DNA of 64,000 nucleotides from Girardinichthys multiradiatus (GCF_021462225.1 NC_061804.1:7925740-7989739), one strand, 5' to 3'. Positions 47,690 through 60,420 are shown, counted from the first letter of the stretch. Translations and numbers: made by a program. Notes: generated by a model not told the origin, from the sequence alone.

Positions 47690-47975
47690 CAAAGGGATGA
47701 AGTTACATAAATATATAAATAAATGTGAATGTCCCATTAAACAAATACAGTAAGTCTACAATGAAATACATAAATGTACCATGAAATAATTAAATGTACC
47801 ATTTATTTATTTAATATATTATTGAATAATTAAATACAGCATTAATTTGTGAACTGCAAAATTAAATAATGTCCCCTAAAAAAATTAAATACACATTTTA
47901 AATGGTAAAATTAAAATAATTTAAATGTCATTTAAAAAAAAAAAGAATTTATTTAAAATTACTTTAAATTATTTC
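47690..47975. repeat. AT-rich degenerate repeat tract
   Basis: Recurring AAATAATTAAATG, AATTAAATAC and ATGAAATA blocks, with near-duplicate phrases such as TAAATGTACCAT, fill about 280 bp. It looks like diverged short tandem repeats. No coding signal. Confidence 0.6.
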
Positions 47976-48104
47976 ACTCTGTATAGAGGGAATTCAGGAT
48001 GCATGGAGAAGAAATGACTGGTCACCAGCATCGCCTGATTTTCAGTGTGATCGACACTCTCCATTGAACCGTTCATCAGAAACTCAAAAGTCTGATATAT
48101 GTTT

Positions 48105-48148
48105 GTTCAGTGAACACACCATAGTTCAGTGAACACACCATAGTTCAG
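48105..48148 (+). repeat. Two-copy 19-bp tandem repeat
   Basis: GTTCAGTGAACACACCATA occurs at 48105-48123 and 48124-48142 without change, followed by a third partial GTTCAG. Confidence 0.9.
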
Positions 48149-49589
48149 AACTAAACATATTTCTCTTCAGATCTGTTATAAAAGTGCCTGCAAATCGAAT
48201 CATTTCTATCATTGCTCGTCATGCGTGTATTCGTCTAGTGTGTTCCCAGAGGCACTCCTTGGTTCTCTCCTTTAGTAAAGCATCCACATTAAATAAATAC
48301 GTAATAATATACTACCTCTGCAGTCAGTTTATTTCCTCATAATCTCCAGAGTTTTCCTTTGTGGGGCTCATTTTACCAACATTAATTGCAGTGGGGCATA
48401 TTTCTTCACTCCTGAACTTTTCTGAGTTTACAGTTTTACCTTTCAAACTTCGTTTCAAACACGTGATCAATTTAAAATTTCTTTCCCAATCTGAAATTGG
48501 CTTCATGACTTTCAGAGGGATCTTTGTATGTCGGTTTCTGTCACGTTACTGAAATTCATCCAGACGACACTTTGCCCCCATTTTACACATTTATGTATTT
48601 AGACATCACAGATGTATTTATAGACTTTTAGTTGTATCACAGATGCACTTTTGCTTCCCCAAAAAACCTAAGGGTGGCATGAACTGACCCCAATCTGTCA
48701 TTCTGTTGTCGATCCTTTCGTTCATCTGCCTGTCGGTCTGTTGCACATAGTTGCATTTCCAAGTGGCGCTAATTACCCTGCGGGTGGGCTTCCCACAACA
48801 TATGTTTGCATGCCATGCATCTTTGACACCACTGATTGCAATTCATGAAACTGCATGTCTGAGACTGACTGCTCTTGCTGTTTGGACGAAGGAGGCCATG
48901 GTCGATATCCATTTCTACCTTCTCTGCCGCTTTCTGACATGTCTTATTCATCCTCCACCAAACTCATTGATTTATATTGGAGAGTGAACTGCACTTTATT
49001 TTAGGCTGGAAGGAGTGCAAGTATTGGTTTTTCTCTGGATAGACCACTCTAGTTTACATATTATGTCATTTTTAACCTTTTGACTGTGTGTGTTGTTAAA
49101 ACTGCTGTTTATAGGGTTGACGAAAGGAGTAGAGTTATACAATTGCTTGTTTTTGGGAATGCCAAAGGTAGCTTTATGTGTTTAGTACATGGAGAAAGGT
49201 ACATCTATCTGATTGTTTCACATTTTCTGCAAAGGAGAAATGATTTAAGTGGCTGATATATTGTTATATGTGGCTGGTATAGCTCATGCTGCATCCCTAC
49301 CCTCTTCAACCAGCTGGAGGCCTGTTTTAAGGTGTACATGAAGTGCACATAGAAGGAAACGGGTGTAGATGTTATCTCTACGTAACACAAGCTCACCTCA
49401 GTATCCAGTCAGTTTTGCTTCAGCTTCTTGTTTGTCTTCTGCCTGCATTTCATCAGTGTTGTTACTGCTAGGAGGTTACCTCAGATCAACCGGGCTTTTA
49501 TCAGGGTATTTAGCTGGAACTGCTTTGCCTCCTCTCATGTCTCTGTAAGCTGAAGAGGCAAGTGGGCAAGACTTTTTAAAGCACCAATA
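48149..49589. other. Unassigned DNA
   Basis: A TATAAAAG lies near 48178 and ATTAAATAAA near 48290, but no LTR ends were found around them. The stretch 48750-48930 has balanced composition and few homopolymer runs, possibly conserved non-coding sequence. No gene supported. Confidence 0.35.
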
Positions 49590-49738
49590 AACACTCACCG
49601 GCCACTTTATTTGGTACACCTGCCCAACTGCTCGTTAACGCAAACTTCTAATCAGCCAATCACATGGCAGCAACTCATTGCATTTAGGCATGTAGACATA
49701 GTCCAGACGATCTGCTGCAGTTCAAACCGAGCATCAGA

Positions 49739-52596
49739 ATGGGGAAGAAAGGTGATTTAAGTCACTTTGAACATGGCATGGTTGTTGGTGCCAGACGGGC
49801 TGGTCTGAGTATTTCAGAAACTGCTGATCTACTGGGATTTTCACGCACTACCATCTCTAGAGTTTACAGAGAAAGTTCCGAAAAAGAGAAAATATCCAGT
49901 GAGCGGCAGTTCTGTGGGCGCAAATACCTTGTTGATGCCAGAGATCAGAGGAGAATGGCCAGACTGGTTCAAGCTGATAGAAAGGCAACAGTAACTCAAA
50001 TAACCACTCGTTACACGCAAGGCATGCAGAAGAGCATCTCTGAACGCACAACACGTCGAACCTTGAGGCGGATGGGCTACAGCAGCAGAAGACCACACCA
50101 GGTGCCACTCCTGTCAGCTAAGAACAGGAAACTGAGGCTACAATTTGCACAGGCTCACCAAAATTGGCCAATAGAAGATTGGAAGAATGTTGCCTGGTCT
50201 GATGAGTCTCGATTTCTGCTGCGACATTCGAATGGTCGGGTCAGAATTTGGTGTCAACAACATGAAAGCATGGATCTGTTGGAATTATGAATCTGAGAAT
50301 ATTATTTAATATTAATATTTTAATATTTTATCAAATAATATTTTGGTCTGTTAAGGGTTGTCCTGTGAATACCAGCCCAGTAAGGCGATGGTATTAGAAC
50401 AAAATAGAAAGGTGTGAGACGAGCTCTGACATTATTGAACAGCATAAACTCTGCACATATATGGAATGAATTCACACAATTTCTTAAAATACAAGAATTT
50501 ATTAACAAAAATAAGTCAACTCAAAATCAAACATATTTCAATCAACAAACTCTTTACTATGTTAAAACAATCCAACTTAACTACCAAGCAGAATTAAAGA
50601 ATAACGAAGACTAATAGGCTATGTACAATATAAACAAGTTGATTAAAGATGATTGGAAATCATGACCAAAAGAGTGATGCAACATTACCATGCAATGTTT
50701 ATGTTTGAGAACCAAGGATTATCTTGAAGAATCTGGAAATGAAGTTAAGTTAGTCTTGGAACCAACTTTGGCAATAATCAGCAAACGTTTAGACAACCAT
50801 TCACAATGCAAGATCAGATAAAACATTTTAATAAAATAATGTTTTAAAGAATGATTTGCTGAATAAAACCAACCTTCTGGATGACTAATTCTCAACAGTG
50901 TCTCATTAGCTGCCTTTATTTATTGAAATAATATTTGAAGAAATATTATTAAGGGAATATTTTGGAAAGAGCCAAATCTTTCTGGAGAAATGGGGCTTAA
51001 TGATGTTTAGTTAGTTATCAGATTTAGTGAAATAATGTTTAGGGACTATTATTCACTGGATTGAAAAGTAAACCTGTCTGGGTAAATATTATTTAGCAGC
51101 AAGCACATGTCCTGTTAGCTGTTAGCAGTTAAGCTAACAAAGAAGCGGATAGCTTAGAACCAGAAACAAACACACCTTTAAAATACCTCGGTTAATATAA
51201 GGGTTAAAATGCATAAGCACGGACGGCGCGTTATGATCAATGTTCTGTTTAAAATCACCCTTTAAATAAAGTTTGTCTTAAATTTAAAAACATACAAAGA
51301 ACACAAACCGGGCACGTGTGCTGCAGATAGCCTGCTAGCACTAAAATAGCCGAGTTTCACACAAACAAACCATACTTCATAAAATGTAAACATTCAGATT
51401 TTTTCATCCTGTTAATCTGTCTCTGCCCAAAACACCTAACCTCATGAACCGTGGTGAAGAAACGTTGTCCAAGGACGAAGTTTGAAGAAACGTCCACAGT
51501 CAACAAGCGGTTAGCTTTCAGCTAACCTGACCTCCGGAGCTGTGGCTTGAAAGACAGCTCGTTCTGTTCGTCAACCAGCTGTTCATTACCGTAAACACGA
51601 TGATGCAGGCCGTTGTCCTTCCTTCAGACTCGGCTTGTAGAAACAGCTTCTCTACTGGGGATTTCTCTGCGACACAGTTTTGGCAGGCCTCGGAGAGAAA
51701 AGGTAAGAAACTCTTACACCTTAATTTCCCTGTTCATGAATGAAAATACCGGATACACAGGCAGTATTTCATTCGTACTTATCTTTGCATATGATCGATG
51801 ATCGTATGACACTCTTGGATCCAGTTTGAAGAGTTTATGTCTTTTTGCCAGCAAAGAGACATCAGCGCGCTGGGCCTCCCCTGACCGGTCCCACTAGAGG
51901 CCGTGAGGAAAGAGAGCGGCTTGTTGGAGAGGGGGTGCTCTTATTCAGACAGAGGCATCATGGGAAGTCCGCTGTTACCCCCGATTCCTAAGTTGTGCCA
52001 GAAGTAGGTTAATGCAATTTATTTTGAAAAGTTCCAGAAGAGTTCGTACCGGAGTTTAATGTTGAAATCCATGGCTGTGGGTCCCAACAGATCCATCCTG
52101 CCTTTTATCAACGGTTCAGGTTGGTGGTGGTGGTGTAATGGTGTGGGGGATATTTTCTTGGCACACTTTGGGCCCCTTAGTACCAATTCTGCATTGTGTC
52201 AATGCCACAGCCTACCTGAGTATTGTTGCTGACCATGTCCATCCCTTTATGACCACAGTGTATCCATCTTCTGATGGTTACTTCCAGCAGGATAACGTGC
52301 CATGTCATAAAGCACGAATCTTCTCAGACTGGTTTCTTGAACATGACAATGAGTTCACTGTAGTCAAATGGTCTCCACAGTCACCAGATCTCAATCCAAT
52401 AGAGCATCTTTGGGATGTGGTGGAACGGGAGATTTGCATCATGGATGTGCAGCCGACAAATCTGCAGCATCTGTGTGATGCTATCATGTCAATATGGACC
52501 AAACTCTCTGAGGAATGTTTCCAGTACCTTGTTGAATCTATGCCACCAAGGATTAAGGCAGTTCTGAAGGCAAAAGGGGGTCCAACCCGGTACTAG
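49739..52596 (+). pseudogene. Tc1-like transposase, open but divided by the insertion
   Basis: The first part (49739-50276) starts MGKKGDLSHFEHGMVVGARR and carries the helix-turn-helix (ISETADLLGFSRTTISRVYR) and the first catalytic Asp in AWSDESRF. The second part resumes after the duplicated GATC (from 52094) and includes GGGGVMVWGIFSW, the second Asp in FQQDNVPCHKA, the Glu in SPDLNPIEHLWD and the normal end GGPTRY with a stop at 52594-52596. Leaving out the insertion and one GATC (1817 bp) keeps the frame. The two parts total 1041 nt, a 346-residue protein with no other stop or shift. The gene was therefore intact when it was hit. Confidence 0.9.
50277..52089. mobile_element. 1.8-kb TG...CA insertion flanked by GATC (LTR-like)
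   Basis: The insert begins TGTTGGAATT and ends GGGTCCCAACA. Its terminal six bases are perfect inverted repeats (TGTTGG/CCAACA). GATC is duplicated directly outside (50273-50276 and 52090-52093). TG...CA ends with a 4-bp duplication are the signature of a retroviral-type integrase, so a long solo LTR is the simplest reading. Internal signals on the plus strand are TATA-like AATATAAGG (51194-51202), AATAAA (51265-51270) and a splice-donor-like AAAG/GTAAGA near 51700. The left third is very AT-rich, the right third GC-richer. No protein motif was found. Alternatives are a small non-autonomous LTR element with both LTRs unrecognised, or a DNA element with a 4-bp duplication. Confidence 0.65.
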
Positions 52597-52630
52597 CAAG
52601 GTGTACCTAATAAAGTGGCTGGTGAGTGTT

Positions 52631-55600
52631 TTGGTAGATTTAACCTTTTTAGTAGTTCTGTCAAAAAAAAAGGTTTTAGGTTTAGGAAGTATAACCTTCA
52701 TTGGACACTGAAACTTTGCACGGCCGACCACAAATTTGCAGCAATTGTTTGACATTCAAAACCATGCCGTCAATATTAGGGCTGCCACTACAAATTTTTT
52801 TTTTTTTTTCAATTAACAAGCCAAGCTGTGCCAGAAAAGTTCTTGTTTGCTGAGACTCTTCTGGTACTAATGTTTAATGCTTCTCAAGGATGTGAGAAAG
52901 TGTGTTCTGGCTCAGACGTTCTCCAACACTGGTAGGTCCAGGTTTCATACTACCCCAAAAATGCATCTGGAAAAAATATCAGAACAACAGAAGAAATGTA
53001 ACCCTCTAATTTCAAGAAATTTTGAAAAAAATCAGTGTTTATCAGATAATCCTAGAAAACTAAGATGATAAAATTTGTCATGCTTGAAATACCGATACCT
53101 ATGAAGAGGCTCTTAAGGTTTCTTAAGAGTCTCAAATGACACTGTGAGGAAAGGTCCAGAGTACCTGGAGAAAATTTATGCATGCCTGCAGTAGAACAAC
53201 CACACCGAGGCCCTGACCCAGATGGTAATTTACCCTAAGATCCTGTTATGAGGCATCAGAGTTAACCACTTCTTTGGTCTGTCCCCACAGTTCACGTATG
53301 GTTTTAAAAATACAATCAATCAAAATTCTATTTAAAGGTTTTAAAATAAAAGTCAGCAGGACCTTTTACATATAAACATTTAAACATGTTTAAAGGTTGT
53401 TGAGTATCAAAGTAATAAGACAGAGGTTAGACCTTACTGTGTATTATTCTGAGTTTGTACCGTTCATAATCTTTAAAAATAAGTTTTTGCCTGCGGTTGT
53501 ATGCAAACTGAATGATTTTTTTGAAAATCGTGTCTTCTAGGGTGCAGTATGACCTTTATCAAAGAATAATGCCAATGTGGGGGTGGTGTATGTGCATTCA
53601 TCCAAGTTGTTCCTGCTTTCTTCCAGATGTTTCTGTCTTTCGTTTTAGTCAAGATGATTAAAGAATTGCATAAATTTGTCGATTTAATAAACTGCTAACT
53701 GTTTAATCAGTGTAATAAATGGCTTGTAGCAAATTCACAAAAGCACAAATCTAACAATAAAATGGGCTGTTTAGGAAAACACGTTTTTATGCCACTCAAT
53801 GCTAAATATGTAGTTTCCACTTGACAGAACTATAAAGTTAACTCTCCCCTTCACTCTGTGAAACAGCCTCTCTAGACAAGATTTACTTGTTTGTGGAAGA
53901 CGATAATAAAAATTCAGATCCAGAATCCTGCCGAGCAGTAACAGGCAATAACATGAGCCCACCTCATTGTTGTGTTTAGGATGTGTGTGGATCTGACAGC
54001 ATGATCCGCGATGAATGATGGGTGGTTCAACTTCTTGAAACAAGCTCTCCAGCCCCCCTGGGAAATCAAGCGAGGTGCAAACTGGGGGGGAGTGAAATTG
54101 CCTTTCAATTGCAGTGTGACATTCTTGACCGTTGAGGAAGTCATTTTTCATAGCCGTACTCCGCTGCCTTTGCTCAAACATGCCGGTGGTGTGGCCGTTT
54201 ACTGCGGGGGCAGGAAAGTGACTGAGTGAACTGACCATCACAGCACAGTTTTAACAAGGATTAAATGAGGAATTCTGCTCGAGTTTAGCGGGGAAGAAGT
54301 GATTGTGGGTTAATCCAGAGTTCCAGATTTTCTGACCTCAAACTTTGACCCACTAAACCAAAAGCTTTCTATTAACGCATTACTTTTTTAAGAGCTACAA
54401 GTGATGGACATGTCTTCATAGTCTACAACACTTGTTCATGAATCTTCATATCTAATCCTGTCAGGATTTTTTATTGGAGATGCACTGGAGACAACTTCTA
54501 GCTTGATTGGCCTGCCTGTTGCTCAACTGGACAGAAACTCAAAAATCCCATCTTTTTTCAATCAGTGAATATACCATACCTTAACACCAACAGGTTTTAC
54601 TGATGTGACCCTTTGGTGTGGACACTGTTATGGAGTGCAGAAGACCTAAAGTTAACTATTTTCTTTATCAGGAAGGTGTTTAACAATAAAGTCAGAGGAA
54701 GTACAGAGATACTCGAGGCTATTTAAAAGCAGGCTGTGATTACTTCAACATGTCAAAACAGAAGGTGAAACTCAGATAAAAAGTGGGCTAAAGGTAATAC
54801 AGTCTCTCAGCTTTGTCCTTTTAAGCTTTCTAACTCTGTCATTAAACATGCTAGGTCTGGAAATGTTGGAAAACCTTTGGAAATCTCAGCATTATGGTAA
54901 AGATCAACATTACTCAGGGAGCACAACAGAAACTGCTGTTTTAATAGTGCTAGGTGTTCTGATTCCTAGCATAAAATGTTATCGTCTAAAATGTGAACTC
55001 TTTAATCATTTTAATAGGAGTCTGAAGCAGCATAGTCGATACTGGCCTCATGCCAAGAATATGACTGATTGTGCTCACGTGACATGACCGATATGACAGG
55101 ATTGAAACTCAATTCTGTAAACTTAGTTTTAATTCAAAGTTAGATTTAACAAATGTTGACCATAGAAGAAACATATACAGCACATTCCTTGAGGTGGTAC
55201 TTTTAAAACCAACAAAAACAAGGAATTACAAGAATACCCCATTAGTGCATCAAAGCATATGTCCCTAACCTTTTATTTTACTAAACTCAAAACAAAGCTC
55301 AACATAAAACAAAAATTAGTTTTTTGTTTTTTGTTCTAAATGAAAAGGAGGAAAAAAAGATTTATTATAGTTTGACCTACAAAGTCCTGTCAGAACTGAT
55401 CGAGGAGAAACATTCTGGGTCTGATAACTAGCCAGCTGATTGGTGTATTTAGTTTTATTCTTCTTAAAAATAAAAATAAAGTTTACAGTACAACATTTTG
55501 AATGAATTAAATGGCCTTGAAAGAAGGTACAGCCATTTTGTAATATATGCATTATTTATGTATGTAATTGTACATGACTTACTTTGCTATTCGAGAAATG

Positions 55601-55897
55601 TCTGTTTTATAAGATAATGAGATCATCAGTATGAGATTCTTGCTTTATATGATACCATAGTTTTTTTGAGAAATTGAAAGTTCTACTGTATACCATGACC
55701 TAATTGCTTTATTAAAAAACAGAAAATCAAAAAAACAATATTCCTGCTGCTACTTAAGTAATTGAACATTTATTATTGGAGTTAATTTATTATTCTTTAA
55801 TGCATAACTTCACAACATAATAAATAAATCCAGTAATAATTTTATGTAAGGATGCCTATTGCACAGAATATTAAACTCTGTTGCAGTTCTATTTCCC
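52631..55897. other. Unassigned intron-like DNA
   Basis: About 3.3 kb with a T-run at 52794-52809 and several short frames lacking motifs. No gene supported. Confidence 0.4.
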
Positions 55898-55901
55898 TTA
55901 G

Positions 55902-56863
55902 CCCTTTATGACCGGCGGGAGCGCTGGCGGTCCCATTTGCATATCTATTTTTAAACGCCTGTAGAATTGCGACCAAATAAGCTAGAGCAATACCTTTTTT
56001 TTGCAAATGAAACTGAAGAGTTCAACTTAAATATTCTACTCACCACATGTCCCAGAGCACGGTTTTTATTTTCCAGAAACTGTTGCAGAAATGCAGTAAA
56101 TAAATTGAAAAAAACAAACATTAAAATCTAGACCAAAGGGTACTTCCTACATCGGAATATACGTGATGACATTGGTGGAGGAACTATCACATGGTTTTCT
56201 TTCACACCAATGCCCGCAACAACCGGAAGTGATGTAATTTCCCAGGTGATTTTTCCCAGGAGTGGTCTTTTTTTTTCCCCAGAAGTTGTAGTTTTTCCAC
56301 GGTAAACTTTCATTTATGTTGTTTTTTGCACTTTTTATTGTTTGAAGATGATCTTATGAACATATATTTGTGCTCATAGGTATCTGGCATACTTAGAGAT
56401 GTAATTACACTTCAGTAAATAGTTTATATTGATGTACATATTATCTTTTCTCAAACTGTTCACAATTTACATTTTATGTTTGTTTTTGTCTCTGTTCATA
56501 AAAACTTGTGTATTTCAAAAATGAAGTTATGGAAACACTCCAAATAAATTTCCTGTGGTTTGAAAGGGTTTTGTGCAACTTTTTTACATTACAATTTTCG
56601 AGGAATACAGCTATGATATTTCTGTATTTAGGAAAATATGTGCCAAAAAAAAAAAAAAGATTTAAATTTGTCTGTTGGTTAATTGCACTTTTTAGCAATG
56701 TACTTAGTTAATATGGAGTTATTATATACAAAATATTAAAATTTAGGATGTAAGGGTTGTATTGATGTATAGCAAATTGAAATCCTCCAAAACATGGCTC
56801 TACAGCATGTACAAATGTAAAAATATGCTCTGGCGAGCTTGTTCTATGGTAGGTCATAAAGGT
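55902..56863. mobile_element. Non-autonomous inverted-repeat element flanked by TTAG (piggyBac-like?)
   Basis: The left end CCCTTTATGACCGGCG and the right end GGTCATAAAGGT are inverted copies over 12 bp with one mismatch. TTAG lies directly outside both (55898-55901 and 56864-56867). Inside is 962 bp with no transposase frame; the subterminal left part has palindromic GCGCTGGCG-like bases and the right has CTGGCGAGC. The CCCTTT start, four-base T-rich target and GC-rich subterminal bases recall piggyBac elements, whose normal target is TTAA, so the superfamily is uncertain. Confidence 0.6.
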
Positions 56864-56867
56864 TTAG

Positions 56868-58118
56868 AGTAACAAAAGTTTCACAAGCTGATCTTGGCTC
56901 GCAACAGGTAAGTGGTCTAAGAATGCAGGCTGCTGCGTTGAAGACATGCTGCTGTTAGATTTGCAAATCTAGTTTTAAAATGATCTTGCCTTGATTTAAC
57001 GGATTGGTAGATCTTCCGCACCAAGGCTGTCTGTGTTTTTCATTACCTGAAATACTTCCAGATATATAAATCTGTCTTTTTTGTAAGCAAGGAGAAAATG
57101 TAGGAGCATTCTTTCTTCCTGCAGAAAGGCAGTGCACATCAATATGTTAGGGGTTGGGTATCACTTTGTCTTTCTGGCATGGAATATAGTATAGAATATT
57201 ATATAAAAAGCTATTTTCACAAAATGCAGAAAGTAATTTTTCAGGATTAAAATGCTAAATGTTTTCTGCTGCACAAAGACATACCGAGTCATGAAAATCT
57301 GGTAGCTTTACAGCCACAGAATCAGTAAACAAAGTGGGAAAGAGCAGTGGTATGTGTGAAATACAGACAATAATCATTCTGATAAACTTTTTAAACTGTA
57401 ATCTTTAAAAAGAAAACTAAGCTCCAACTTTGCTCCTTTGTGACCAGTATGACTAAACAGAGTTGCTCATCTTTTATGCAACTTGTCAGTGCATTACCCC
57501 ATAATTAGAGTTTCTTCTATAGTGGAATATAATGCAGACATTTTAACAACGCTTGGTATATTTCCACTAAATGCAGGACATTTCGTTCTAGGGAAAAGCA
57601 AAACTAAAGATCCATCTGATAGATTTGGGTATTCAGACTGTAATTGTTGGACAAGCTGGGGTGCTGATGCATATATTTGTATGTATTTTCCAGCTGTCTT
57701 GTCATTTTCATCTAAAGTCTATCAACATAACAATTTCTTTCGTCTGAAGTCAGTTTATTTACAGCCAGCTGTTCCATCACCTGATACCCACTGTAGCAAA
57801 TTAGCCTAATTATTTGCTAAATGCAAATAACCAAATCATTTGGAATGCTTTTAAGCATCTGCAGGAAGTCTTTAGGGATTTCTTACCATTTGGTTAACCA
57901 TCTGTCCCAGCTGATTTGCTGCTGTAAAGCTACAGACTTTCGGTTTTACTAAAATCCCTTTTTCTGCTTTAGGTGCTTTGATATTACCCGTGATTTAGCA
58001 ATATTATGTTATATCTTCATCTATTAAAGGCTTTAAATGTATTTACTGTCTGCAGGAGTTCAAGTTTTTCCTCCTGAAACAATCACATTAATTCAGAGTA
58101 CAAGTTGAACCACATTTG
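56868..58118. other. Unassigned DNA
   Basis: No gene supported. The frame at 57483-57809 has no motif or splice support that I trust. Confidence 0.4.
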
Positions 58119-58553
58119 TGTCATACCCAGCCAGTGACTTAGTTTTGGGTTTGTGTTTTTGTTTTTTATACCTGGTCTGGATCTTTGTTTACCTTTAGTT
58201 CTGTGTCTTGCCTTGTTAATTGGTTTCACTCCCTCTGTCTCCCAGTAGTGTCACCACACCTGTTCTGTGTTCCTTGATTACCTGGTCTTGTCGTTCATTG
58301 GTTCTCTCTGCATTTCCTGTTTGTATTTAAGTTCCTTAGTTGCTTTAGATCCGGGGCCGGATCCTTGTGTCTGCGTGTGTGATGTTTCTTCCATGTCTTA
58401 CTGTCAGTTCTGGTCTGACTCTATTTCTGGACACTCCTGGTTTCCCTGCTTGCCTCTGTGAGTGTAGAAATAAGAAAATCAACTTACCTTCATTCATCGT
58501 GCTCCTGGCCTCTTCTCTGCACTTTGGTCCTACCACAACCCAGCAATATGACA
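58119..58553 (+). repeat. Solo LTR, near-match flanks ATTTG/ATCTG
   Basis: Starts TGTCATACCCAGCC and ends CAATATGACA. The outside 5 bp are ATTTG (58114-58118) and ATCTG (58554-58558), four of five identical. TATA-like TATTTAA is at 58324-58330 and a mutated poly(A) signal AATAAG near 58470. Shares CACACCTGTTCT and TGATTACCTG in the U3 with the LTR at 60569-60997. No internal genes. Confidence 0.75.
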
Positions 58554-60279
58554 ATCTGGTGCAAATAGAGCAAGTTTAACGACACTCCGAGGATCTCGCT
58601 TTCTTCTGCTGCTGGTTCTGAAAACACTTTTCTAGTCAGATTAATGGTCTACATGACCTTGTACATCCTCTTGTTATCCTAGCATCAGAGGCACCCCACC
58701 CAGTGTTCTTCATTAACTTTTTCACATCCTTACACCCTGGGAGAAGCACAGATCATCGCTGTCTTCCATTATGACTGAGATTTCCATTCTTTTACTGCTG
58801 TTCAGAAGATCTAAGGTCGAGAAAGTCAGAGGTCGCTTGAAGGAGACATGATTGAGGACATGTAAGACCATCTTTTTGTCTGCTCCACACAGCTTTTACT
58901 AAAAACATACACTGGGTATCTCTGTTGGAAATGGCCAACAAACGGCAACATTTTTCAAGCAACTTTACATATATGCAAACATCCTGACATTACAGGGGTA
59001 TCAAACTCCATTACAGGAGGTGAAAAAACATGGATTATATTGCAGACCAGTTGATATTTATTTATAAACTAAAATAGACCTGTTTTAATCATGAATTAGA
59101 ACTGGACTATATGGGTGGGGTTGTTTACTATTTATCTTTTAATTCCTTTTTCCCATTCTTTGAGTAGGGTGCTTTGCATTGCTTCTTTGCCTACCCACCA
59201 AACATTAATACTTAGGCCGTGAGCTGTGGAAACTTAATTCTTTGAAGGGTTGCCTCAGTATGTTGCTTTTTGTGTCCGGTCTTATTCACCTTTATCACAG
59301 AGACTAGTTGAGCATCTAGATAAACTGTGTACCACAAAACATGCACTACATTCGAGCGACTTGTGGTTGGGGTTAAGGCATCACCTGCGTGACCCACAGA
59401 GTCCATGTTATTACTCTGCAGTTCTATAAGCTCCATCTGGATGTTTGCAAGTGCTCTCTTCACATCTAAAGGGAATAGATTACAAACAGTTCCAGCTTAT
59501 TTTATTTATGTCAAAGTTGAAGCCAGAGTAGCTGTGGCAGTGCATTATGGGATATGTAGTGTCACTGCTGTGGCTGCTATGTAACTAACTTGCAGCCCAT
59601 TAACATTAATAGATAGACACATGACATTTTCTCGAGGGATGGATGCAGTTGTCTCGCTTGGCTGGCTGTCGCCTGCGGGCCTTCAGGTTCACATGTCTGC
59701 ATTATAGATTCTGACCTCAACAATTTTGCACTTTCCAGATTGGCCGGGAGATAAAAAAAAAATTTAACCATATAAATTAAACAGTAAATCAAGTGAGACC
59801 TTGTTCATTTGGGAGTATATAGCTGCATTAAAGGGAAAAATAGAATTGAGAATTCCAAAAAGGCAAACATGTTGAGACATTTAGGGACAATCATAACACT
59901 ACACTTTGAGAAAGGGACAAAAACAGAGCAGCGCTAATGTTTTCAGAGTCTCAGTGGTGGTAAGGTGCAAAAAAGGGAATGGAGCGCTGGTCAATTGTCC
60001 AGAACTTTGCTGAAGTAATGAAATGTCATCACCGAGTGTGCTTTGTTGGTTTAGTCCAGACGAAGGCCAGTGTCTTGCATGTTGTAGATGTTTTCTTGCT
60101 TTAACACAACTGATTCAATGTCTTGTATGAAGTAACTGTTGCTCAGTCCGACAGTGCAGAACTGGCCATTTTGGTACCTTTTTAGTCTGGGTGACAGAAA
60201 CGTGTATGGCCTGTGTGAGGAGATGAGTGTGACAGAACTCTGCAACGGTTGCAAAGAGACTTCTTACTGAGCTGGTATT
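58554..60279. other. Unassigned DNA
   Basis: No gene or repeat recognised. Confidence 0.4.
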
Positions 60280-60420
60280 CATAACCCTGGAACCTTTTCA
60301 TATTTCGTCCTTTTAAAACCACATACTTCAATGTATTTCATTGGGATTTTGTTTGATAGTATAATGATGCATAGCTAAATACTTTGCAAATAAAAATCTG
60401 AAAAGAGATTCATTAAAACA
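60280..60420 (+). repeat. End fragment of a Tc1-like or MITE repeat
   Basis: CATATTTCGTCCTTTTAAAA, TTCAATGTATTTCATTGGGA and AAATAAAAATCTGAAAAG are the outer portion of the same common teleost element as the relic at 35631-36560. Only the terminal 140 bp are present. Confidence 0.5.

Larger units (their letters stand above)
49590..52630 (+). mobile_element. Tc1-like transposon split by a 1.8-kb insertion
   Basis: The left end AACACTCACCGGCCACTTTA follows a TA (49588-49589). The right end TAAAGTGGCTGGTGAGTGTT finishes at 52630 and is followed by TT where TA is expected. The transposase gene on the plus strand is interrupted at 50277-52089. Without the insertion the element would be about 1.22 kb, normal for Tc1. 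Confidence 0.9.

Noticed and set aside
48170..48300. TATAAAAG followed by AATAAA, like an LTR promoter and terminator
   Set aside because: No TG...CA ends or flanking duplication were found around them.
58345..58579. Overlapping open frames on both strands
   Set aside because: Contained in or at the edge of the LTR at 58119-58553; no motif.
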